The position numbers were made by a program, and so were the translations under genes. The notes below the pieces were generated by a model. It searched no databases. It was given only the letters and a program-made list of their open reading frames with translations, and was not told the DNA's origin. Below, piece by piece: positions 32,810 through 38,974 of a DNA stretch of 45,019 bases. How positions within the stretch are numbered: the stretch's first letter is position 1; the number at the start of each line of letters is the position of its first letter. The stretch comes from Candidatus Aminicenantota bacterium (lineage in GTDB: Bacteria > Acidobacteriota > Aminicenantia > Aminicenantales > Aminicenantaceae), in NCBI GenBank assembly GCA_016783445.1, contig JADHWO010000015.1:1-45019 (forward strand), in the 5' to 3' direction.

Positions 32810-34177
32810 CTATTTTATTAAATAAAATCTGATCTGATGGCCATCAAGAAACTTACAACCATCCTTAGTAAAAACACCAGTCTCTTCAAAGCCTATTCGA
32901 ACATCCTGATTATCCCACTCTGGAATACTCGAGGTGCAGCTGTATTCAATTGCATAAACTGTATTTGGATAGAGCGGATACTCTCCACGTGCTTTAACAC
33001 CTTCTGGGGCTCTCTCAGGTGGCCTTGCATCCATCGGAGGTCCGGCAGCATGCCCGTTAAATCCAACAGGATGAGAATAAATTAGAGGCCTTAAACCCTC
33101 CGCTTCTGCTTTTTTCATTGCAGACCAGACAATATCATTGCCTGATCTCCCAGCTTTAAATTCGTTCCTGAAAATATCTCCCATTCTATTAGTGCGTCTT
33201 AAAGCCTCCTTTAATCCTTCCGGTGCATCCTCCTCACCAATCTTACATACATATGCCTGCCACTGCATGTCTGTACAAAGGCCAAGATACACAATTCCAA
33301 CATCACAATGAAGAAGGTCGCCCCTCCGGATAATCCTTCTGTTATCTTTGTATTTGGCAGCTTCCTTTTTATACCTCTGAATGGATATCGAAGGTTGAAA
33401 CCAGGTTTCCAATCCAAAATCAGTAATTTTCTGCCTGATCCACCAGACAACATCTTCTGTGCTTGTTATGTCGGGTGTGATGACTTTATTGGAGTAAAAC
33501 TCAGATATAATATCGTGGGCTATTCCACAGATATGCCTGTAAACACTCAGTTCCTGGGGACTTCTGGTTTCAAGCCAGCCAATACAAAGGTTTTCTGCTG
33601 AAACAAGTCTGGAAGAATATTCAGACCCAAGAGCTTTTCCCAGCTTCTCTTTCAGGCTTGCTGTCAATCCATCTCCAAAAGCCCAGGTAGAAGAAACATT
33701 AATCCCGATTTTTTTCGGGTTTCGCTCCTTAATGACCTCTGCCAGACTTTCAAACTGCTTTTTCTTTTTATCGATCCACGTTGCTTTATACCAATCACCA
33801 ATGCCGTAATAACCTCCTGACAATCTTTCTACTCCAACTTTTTCACCACGATCATAAAAAATAAGAATTGATGTTCTTCGGGCAGCCATAGTCGGCTCAG
33901 GAACAAGACTCATATAGACAGGATCTTCATTGTATTCACGGTTTATGATGAGCCACATATCAATTCCTTCCCTTCTCATTAATTCCGGTATGATGTTATC
34001 CAACCTCCATCTCAGCCATTCATTCATCACTTTTGCCCGCTCCCTTTCGGGCAAAATCTTATAGCTGTCATTTACTGATGCAACTCCATAGTCCTGAGAA
34101 TAAATATTACTTGCTATTAAAAGTAAAAAGATAAAAGAAAAAATTTTAATAGCCTTAAAAAGCTGTTGATTAGACAT
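32810..34177 (-). CDS. Exported M24 family metallopeptidase (Xaa-Pro peptidase-like)
   Basis: The 455-residue protein starts with a signal peptide (AIKIFSFIFLLLIASNIYS). A creatinase-type N-terminal domain and an M24 pita-bread domain follow. Candidate metal ligands in order are LLHCDVGIVYLGLCTDMQW (two Asp), YSHPVGFNGHAAGPP (His), VYAIEYSC (Glu) and VRIGFEETGVF (Glu). Such exported Xaa-Pro aminopeptidase-like proteins are common in Aminicenantes and Acidobacteriota and probably trim proline-containing peptides in the periplasm. It is unrelated to the aromatic genes around it. AAAGGAGG precedes the start. Confidence 0.88.
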   Translation of the reverse strand: MSNQQLFKAIKIFSFIFLLLIASNIYSQDYGVASVNDSYKILPERERAKVMNEWLRWRLDNIIPELMRREGIDMWLIINREYNEDPVYMSLVPEPTMAARRTSILIFYDRGEKVGVERLSGGYYGIGDWYKATWIDKKKKQFESLAEVIKERNPKKIGINVSSTWAFGDGLTASLKEKLGKALGSEYSSRLVSAENLCIGWLETRSPQELSVYRHICGIAHDIISEFYSNKVITPDITSTEDVVWWIRQKITDFGLETWFQPSISIQRYKKEAAKYKDNRRIIRRGDLLHCDVGIVYLGLCTDMQWQAYVCKIGEEDAPEGLKEALRRTNRMGDIFRNEFKAGRSGNDIVWSAMKKAEAEGLRPLIYSHPVGFNGHAAGPPMDARPPERAPEGVKARGEYPLYPNTVYAIEYSCTSSIPEWDNQDVRIGFEETGVFTKDGCKFLDGHQIRFYLIK

Positions 34178-34296
34178 TTATTAAACCTCCTTTATGGGAA
34201 AATTTAATAGCATAGGCAATATTTGCTGTCAAAAGTCCAAAATGGCGAAAAGTTTATATTATTAGCCGCCATGTCGGCTTGATAGATTAAAAGTAA

Positions 34297-34350
34297 GTAT
34301 TCTGGGATGGCGTGAAAAATCTGAACGGGAGCGAGACCATTCCCGAATAT
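34297..34350. repeat. Palindrome-ended intergenic repeat, copy C (short form)
   Basis: The left arm GTATTCTGGGATGG (34297-34310) pairs with the right arm CCATTCCCGAATAT (34337-34350), with two G-U pairs and one mismatch. The 26-nt interior CGTGAAAAATCTGAACGGGA then GCGAGA matches the right end of the core in copies A and B. The remaining roughly 125 nt of core is missing, as expected from deletion between the GGGATGG and GGAATGG repeats present in the long copies. It lies between the hydratase stop and the M24 peptidase start. Confidence 0.75.
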
Positions 34351-34388
34351 CTTCTGATTATTACCCACACAAAATGGAAGAGAATCAT

Positions 34389-35168
34389 CTATTTTCCTTT
34401 AAACTTGCCTTTCCTCTTCTCAAGGAAAGCAGAAACTCCCTCCTTTTTATCCTCTGTAGTACAGGAGAGGGCATGAAGATAAGACTCAAGCGCAAAACCT
34501 GAGGCTGTGTCCCCTTCTTGGCTTCTATTTACCGCTTCTTTTGCGTATCTTACTGCTAAAGGTGGTCTTGAGGCAATTTTTTGGGCAAGCTCCATCACCT
34601 TTTCCATCAATTCCTCAAGAGGAAATACTTTATTTACTAATCCTATCCTGAAGGCTTCCTGGGCATCTATAAAATCTCCGGTGAGTATCAATTCCATGGC
34701 CCGGCCCAGCCCTATTAACCGGGGCAGTCTCTGGGTCCCACCGTCGCCTGGAATAATCCCCAGCTTAACCTCAGGGGCACCAAATTGTGCCTTATCCGAA
34801 CAGATTCTGATGGAACAAGCTAAAGCCAGTTCAAGGCCTCCTCCAAGGGCATACCCGTTAACCGCAGCAATAACAGGAATTTGGAGGTTTTCTATATGCG
34901 AAAAAATTTCCTGCCTTTCTTGTGAAACCTTCCGCCCTTGGCGGGCATCACGGTCAACAAGCTCCTTGATATCAGCTCCTGCTACAAAAGCTTTATCCCC
35001 TTTCCCAGTTATTATCAGCACTCTCAGCCCTTCATCTTTCTCGATATCGTCAAGAAGCTTGCTTAATTCAGATGTCAGTTCATTGGAAATTGCATTCAGC
35101 TTATCAGGCCGATTGATTGTCAGGATACCGATGTTATCTTTTTTCTCATAGATAAGTGTTTTATACAT
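34389..35168 (-). CDS. Enoyl-CoA hydratase (crotonase-like)
   Basis: The ATG at 35168 is preferred over the TTG at 35180 because GGAG lies 8 nt upstream, giving 259 residues. Crotonase motifs are AFVAGADIKEL (oxyanion hole), VNGYALGGGLELALACSIRI and FGAPEVKLGIIPGDGGTQRLP with both catalytic glutamates. It hydrates crotonyl-CoA or other 2-enoyl-CoA to the 3-hydroxy ester. It lies 14 nt downstream of an acyl-CoA dehydrogenase gene in a beta-oxidation set with dehydrogenase and thiolase, supporting the crotonyl-CoA step of the lower benzoyl-CoA pathway. Confidence 0.93.
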   Translation of the reverse strand: MYKTLIYEKKDNIGILTINRPDKLNAISNELTSELSKLLDDIEKDEGLRVLIITGKGDKAFVAGADIKELVDRDARQGRKVSQERQEIFSHIENLQIPVIAAVNGYALGGGLELALACSIRICSDKAQFGAPEVKLGIIPGDGGTQRLPRLIGLGRAMELILTGDFIDAQEAFRIGLVNKVFPLEELMEKVMELAQKIASRPPLAVRYAKEAVNRSQEGDTASGFALESYLHALSCTTEDKKEGVSAFLEKRKGKFKGK

Positions 35169-35182
35169 GTCCCACTCCAAGC

Positions 35183-36337
35183 CTAAACAAAAGCTTTGAT
35201 TCCAAGTTCAATGGCACCGATGATCAGCTGTTGAATCTGGGAAGTACCTTCATAAAGGGTATTAATTCTGGCATCCCGGTAAAAACGTTCCACATCGTAC
35301 TCTCCGGAAAAGCCATAACCCCCGTGGATCTGTACAGCTTTGTAAGCCACCCGGTTTACCATCTCACTGCAGTAGTATTTAGCTATAGATGTCTCCCTGG
35401 TATTGGGGAGTTCTTTGTTTTTCATATCTCCTGCACGGTAGACAAGGAGACGACCTGCTTCGCATTCGACAACCATGTCTGCAATCATCTGCTGGACAAG
35501 CTGAAAGCTAGCTATAGGCTTTCCAAACTGTATTCTTTGTTTAGCATATTCTTTGCAGATGTCTATACACCCTTGAGCTGCTCCAACACATCCAGCAGCC
35601 ACAGTAAAACGGCCAAAATCAAGGGTTCCCAGGGCAACCTTAAAACCTTTATTAATCTCACCCATGACATTTTCTTTAGGAACGCGGCAATTCTCCAGGA
35701 AAATCTCTCCTGTATTAGATGCACGAAGACCTAATTTATCATGGAGGTCCCCTGTCGAGAATCCCTCAAATCCTCTTTCTACCAGAAAGGCTGTGATTCC
35801 TTTAGCTCCTGCTTCTTTGTCTGTCTTGGCATAGACAACTGCCAGATCAGCGATTCCGGCATTTGTAATCCAAGTTTTTTGGCCGTTGAGAATATAATAA
35901 TCTCCATCTTCCTTGGCAGTCGAAGTCATGCTGACAGGATCACTTCCCGCATCTGGCTCTGTTAAGCCAAAACACCCAATCCATTCTCCACTGGTCAGTT
36001 TAGGAAGGTACTTTTTCTTTTGTTCTTCACTGGCATACTTAAAAATGGGAAGCTCCACAAGGGACACCTGTACAGAATAAGTCCCCCGCAGAGAGGAATC
36101 TACTCTGCCTATTTCTTCGGCTACAATGGCATGACTTATAAAATCAAATCCTGCCCCTCCGTACTCTTCGGGAATCGGTGTGCCCATAAAGCCAAGCCCT
36201 GCCAATTTTTTAAAAAGATCGCGAGGGAATTGAGCCTTTTTATCGTTTTCACTCGCCACAGGTGCAATTTCTTCCTTGGCAAATTTACGGATTGTACCCT
36301 GTATCATTTTTTGTTCTTCATTTAAATCAAAATCCAT
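35183..36337 (-). CDS. Acyl-CoA dehydrogenase, probably glutaryl-CoA dehydrogenase
   Basis: The 384-residue protein has the three acyl-CoA dehydrogenase domains. Signatures are GCFGLTEPDAGSDP and QIHGGYGFSGEYDVER, with the catalytic-base Glu in LYEGTSQIQ (Glu363). VDSSLRGTYSVQVSLVELPI, with Arg84, resembles the glutaryl-CoA dehydrogenase block [20 protein letters not shown], where the arginine binds the gamma-carboxylate; short-chain enzymes lack it. In benzoyl-CoA pathways this enzyme converts glutaryl-CoA to crotonyl-CoA, or to glutaconyl-CoA if non-decarboxylating. It is followed directly by enoyl-CoA hydratase. AAAGGAG precedes the start. A broader acyl-CoA specificity cannot be excluded. 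Confidence 0.88.
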   Translation of the reverse strand: MDFDLNEEQKMIQGTIRKFAKEEIAPVASENDKKAQFPRDLFKKLAGLGFMGTPIPEEYGGAGFDFISHAIVAEEIGRVDSSLRGTYSVQVSLVELPIFKYASEEQKKKYLPKLTSGEWIGCFGLTEPDAGSDPVSMTSTAKEDGDYYILNGQKTWITNAGIADLAVVYAKTDKEAGAKGITAFLVERGFEGFSTGDLHDKLGLRASNTGEIFLENCRVPKENVMGEINKGFKVALGTLDFGRFTVAAGCVGAAQGCIDICKEYAKQRIQFGKPIASFQLVQQMIADMVVECEAGRLLVYRAGDMKNKELPNTRETSIAKYYCSEMVNRVAYKAVQIHGGYGFSGEYDVERFYRDARINTLYEGTSQIQQLIIGAIELGIKAFV

Positions 36338-36425
36338 AGCACACTCCTTTCTATGAGGCTTTAATTGTTATTGTGAGTAGTTAAAGAAAGCATGGCAATC
36401 TTATAGAAAAAAGGATTAGCTTTAT

Positions 36426-37277
36426 TTAATACTTATAGAATCCTTCGCCTGCCTTTCTCCCCAGTTTCCCATCGGCAATCATCTTCCTGATTATTTCCGG
36501 AGGCCTATAACGCTCATCCTTTAACTTTGCATACAATGTTTCCATTTTAGCCAAATGGATATCCAGACCAATCATATCAATGAGGGCTAAAGGGCCCATA
36601 GGAAGTCCAGCCCCAAGCTTCATAGCTTCGTCAATATCCTGAGGAGAAGCTATGCCATCGGCATAAACAGCAGCAGCTTCATTCAGCATCCCGGCTAAAA
36701 CACGGCTGACTATCCCGGCTGGTGCTTCCTTTGCCGTGGCAATCGGAACCTTGCCCAGATCTTCGGCAAACTTTTTTGTTACGGCAATTGTATCTTCAGA
36801 GGTTTTTTCACCGCGGATGATTTCAACTAATTTCATAATAACTGCCGGATTGAAAAAATGCATCCCGATAACCTTGTCAGGACGCAATGTGGCTGAAGCG
36901 ATCTCGCTCACTGAAAGAGCTGTAGTATTAGAGGCTAAAATCGTTTCAGGTGAACAGATAGAATCCAACTTTGCAAACACTTCCTTCTTTACATCAATAT
37001 TCTCAGATATAGCTTCAACAACAAAGTCACATTCCCGGGCTTGGTCCATGTCTGTAGACCAATTCATCCGGGAGAGAACCGACTCCATATCCTCCTGAGT
37101 AATTTTCCCTTTTTCCACCCGTCTGTTTAAACCTGTCTTGACCTTTTCTCTCGCTTTCCCAACTATATCATCAGAGATGTCAACCAAAGTCACGTCATAA
37201 CCCTGCTGAGCACAAAGTTGTCCTACACCAGAACCCATGATTCCTGTGCCTATAACAAAAGGCTTTTTAATATCCAT
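36426..37277 (-). CDS. 3-hydroxybutyryl-CoA dehydrogenase
   Basis: The 283-residue protein has the standard length of bacterial 3-hydroxybutyryl-CoA dehydrogenase. Motifs are GTGIMGSGVGQLCAQQGYDV, ILASNTTALSVSEIA, VIGMHFFNPAVIMKLVEII with the catalytic His, and the C-terminal GLPMGPLALIDMIGLDI. It oxidises 3-hydroxybutyryl-CoA with NAD. It lies between thiolase and acyl-CoA dehydrogenase genes on the same strand. GGAGGAATAAC precedes the ATG. The upstream 363-nt gap contains a repeat island, so co-transcription with the thiolase gene is uncertain. Confidence 0.94.
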   Translation of the reverse strand: MDIKKPFVIGTGIMGSGVGQLCAQQGYDVTLVDISDDIVGKAREKVKTGLNRRVEKGKITQEDMESVLSRMNWSTDMDQARECDFVVEAISENIDVKKEVFAKLDSICSPETILASNTTALSVSEIASATLRPDKVIGMHFFNPAVIMKLVEIIRGEKTSEDTIAVTKKFAEDLGKVPIATAKEAPAGIVSRVLAGMLNEAAAVYADGIASPQDIDEAMKLGAGLPMGPLALIDMIGLDIHLAKMETLYAKLKDERYRPPEIIRKMIADGKLGRKAGEGFYKY

Positions 37278-37299
37278 TGTTATTCCTCCATGTTTAAAT

Positions 37300-37529
37300 A
37301 ACCTGAATTATTCATAAAAACTGCCGATGCCATCATTCACTCTCAATAATATCAATTCTCTAGCATGACTTTTTTTTAATTCTAGAACATCACTCTGTCT
37401 TTTAAATTCATCTATATCAATCATCGGCATTTTTTACTCTTCGAGCGAGCCGATCTCATGAGATTGCCGCGTCGCCTCGCTCCTCGCAACGACGTCTACG
37501 GCAACCTCGACCCGTGAATAATCCAGGTT
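37300..37529. repeat. Candidate MITE-like element with 15-bp inverted ends
   Basis: The ends AACCTGAATTATTCA and TGAATAATCCAGGTT are inverted with one mismatch and enclose 200 nt including AGATTGCCGCGTCGCCTCGC then TCCTCGCAACGACG. No ORF or clear target-site duplication is seen. It sits immediately upstream of the hydroxybutyryl-CoA dehydrogenase ribosome-binding site. Confidence 0.5.
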
Positions 37530-37554
37530 AAATAATCAAAATATTAAACTTAAA

Positions 37555-37580
37555 GCGGGTTTGATGAATCAAACCCCTAT
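37555..37580. repeat. REP-like hairpin
   Basis: GCGGGTTTGATGAATCAAAC then CCCTAT contains the perfect stem GGGTTTGAT-GA-ATCAAACCC. It is the same family and orientation as the copies at 16754, 24971 and 25011. Confidence 0.8.
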
Positions 37581-37593
37581 GAACTCTTGCAGG

Positions 37594-37618
37594 AAAAATG
37601 GGGCCTGTCCCCATTTTT
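37594..37618 (-). terminator. Probable intrinsic terminator after the thiolase gene
   Basis: AAAAATGGGG-CCTGT-CCCCATTTTT is a 10-bp hairpin with T tracts on both sides, 23 nt beyond the thiolase stop on the minus strand. The same GGGGCCTG-CCCC palindrome with AAAATG flanks occurs at 18206-18228, so it may also be part of a repeat family. Confidence 0.5.
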
Positions 37619-37640
37619 TTTGAATCAAGTCCCCTGCTTA

Positions 37641-38825
37641 TTAAGCCAGCCTTTCTATGACTATAGCTACGCCCTGCCCTCCTCCGATACACAGGCTTAC
37701 CAATCCCATGTTTTTATCCTGACTCTGTAAAGCATAGATTAAGGTGGTCAATATTTTTGCTCCGGTTGCACCCACGGGATGGCCAAGAGCTATGGCTCCT
37801 CCATGGACGTTAACCTTAGAGCGATCCCACTTAAGTTCTCTTTCTACAGCCAGAATCTGTGCTGCAAAGGCCTCATTAAGCTCAATGATGTCGATATCTT
37901 TAAGTTCGAGTCCTGCACGTTCCAAAGCTTTGGAAACAGCTGGTACAGGTCCTATTCCCATAACTGCCGGGTCAACTCCTGCGTGTGCATAAGAGACAAT
38001 CCGCGCTAAAGGTTTAACTCCCAGCTCTGATGCTTTCTCCTCTTTCATAACCAGGACCGCAGCGGCAGCATCACAAAGAGCACAACTGTTTCCAGCAGTA
38101 ACCGTACCATCCTTTTTAAAAACAGGCTTAAGTTTTGCCAGCTTCTCCGCTGATACTCCCTCCCTTGGAATTTCCTCTGTATCAAAGGTCTCTGTTTGAC
38201 CTTTTTTTACAGGTACATCCACAGGGAGTATTTCTTCTTTGAACTTTCCTTCTTTTACTGCATTAACCGCTTTAGTCTGGCTTTCTGCGGCAAAAGCATC
38301 CTGTTCTTCCCGGCTTATATTGTATTTTTCAACCAGTGTTTCTGCCGTCACTCCCATAAGATGGCCTGCCAAAGGACACATAAAACCATCCATATGCATG
38401 AGGTCAGCCAATTTACTGTCTCCCATGCGGTTCCCCCATCTCGCTCCAACAGCAATGTAAGGAATCTGGGAAGTATTTTCAGCTCCGCCAGCTAAAACCA
38501 CTTCTGCGTCTCCTGCTTTAATCATCTGGACAGCAAGAGAAACCGCCCTAAGAGAAGAACCGCAGCGCTTGTTTACAGTAAAGGCAGGAACTTCATGAGG
38601 CAACCCTCCTTTTACAGTGACAAGACGCCCTATGTTTGGCCCAAGTCCAGCCTGCCAGCCTGTGCCAAAAACCACCTCATCTACCTGTTTAGGTTCAATC
38701 CCACTCCTTCGAACAGCCTCTTGAACAATAAGAGCTCCTAGCTCTACAGCAGAAACTCTTTTAAATGCACCACCAAATCCTCCTCCAGCTGTCCTGACCG
38801 CACTTGTTATGACAATATCACTCAT
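37641..38825 (-). CDS. Acetyl-CoA C-acetyltransferase (classical thiolase)
   Basis: The 394-residue protein has all catalytic landmarks of biosynthetic/degradative thiolases. Nucleophile region NKRCGSSLRAV carries Cys near residue 88. NEAFAAQ, GGAIALGHPVGATGAKI with catalytic His, and LCIGGGQGVA with the second Cys complete the set. It cleaves acetoacetyl-CoA to two acetyl-CoA, the end of the lower benzoyl-CoA pathway, or possibly 3-oxopimeloyl-CoA. A strong promoter lies upstream and AGGAGGT precedes the ATG. It is probably the first gene of the set that continues with dehydrogenase, acyl-CoA dehydrogenase and hydratase. Confidence 0.95.
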   Translation of the reverse strand: MSDIVITSAVRTAGGGFGGAFKRVSAVELGALIVQEAVRRSGIEPKQVDEVVFGTGWQAGLGPNIGRLVTVKGGLPHEVPAFTVNKRCGSSLRAVSLAVQMIKAGDAEVVLAGGAENTSQIPYIAVGARWGNRMGDSKLADLMHMDGFMCPLAGHLMGVTAETLVEKYNISREEQDAFAAESQTKAVNAVKEGKFKEEILPVDVPVKKGQTETFDTEEIPREGVSAEKLAKLKPVFKKDGTVTAGNSCALCDAAAAVLVMKEEKASELGVKPLARIVSYAHAGVDPAVMGIGPVPAVSKALERAGLELKDIDIIELNEAFAAQILAVERELKWDRSKVNVHGGAIALGHPVGATGAKILTTLIYALQSQDKNMGLVSLCIGGGQGVAIVIERLA

Positions 38826-38879
38826 GGATAACCTCCTGTTTAATATTCAAGAATTAAAATTATGGCATAAAGATTTATC

Positions 38880-38909
38880 ATTATAATTATCCCCTCTTGC
38901 GAGTGTCAA
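38880..38909 (-). promoter_or_regulatory. Strong candidate sigma-70 promoter of the thiolase gene
   Basis: On the minus strand consensus TTGACA (38909-38904) and consensus TATAAT (38885-38880) are separated by 18 nt, about 55 nt upstream of the thiolase start. This is the best promoter match in the window. Confidence 0.7.
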
Positions 38910-38942
38910 TTAAAACCTTTCTAAAATAAGACAAAGTTCGGA

Positions 38943-38972
38943 TTTTCAAACTCACTAGCCTAAGCTTCCCTT
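38943..38972. repeat. Partial copy of the 18157-18315 element border
   Basis: TTTTCAAACTCACTAGCCTA then AGCTTCCCTT matches TTTTCAAGCCACTTAGCCTG then AGCTTCCCTT at 18286-18315 with a few differences and one missing base. In both places the match ends at or next to the stop codon of a minus-strand gene. Confidence 0.55.
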
Positions 38973-38974
38973 TC

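Larger units (their letters stand above)
37278..37640. other. Intergenic repeat island, 363 nt
   Basis: From left to right it contains AACCTGAATTATTCA (37300-37314), whose inverted copy TGAATAATCCAGGTT lies at 37515-37529. Inside are the short inverted pair TGCCGATG/CATCGGCA and the GATTGCC repeat at 37461-37494. After the right arm come a REP-like hairpin at 37555-37580 and the terminator-like palindrome at 37594-37618. The 37300-37529 block looks like a small non-autonomous mobile element. No gene is credible. Confidence 0.6.

Noticed and set aside
32813-32829. ATTTTATTAAATAAAAT palindrome as terminator between had and the M24 peptidase gene
   Set aside because: It is a pure AT palindrome overlapping the peptidase stop codon, too weak to call an intrinsic terminator.
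34507-35151. 214-residue plus-strand ORF
   Set aside because: It is antisense to the enoyl-CoA hydratase gene and is a codon-bias shadow.
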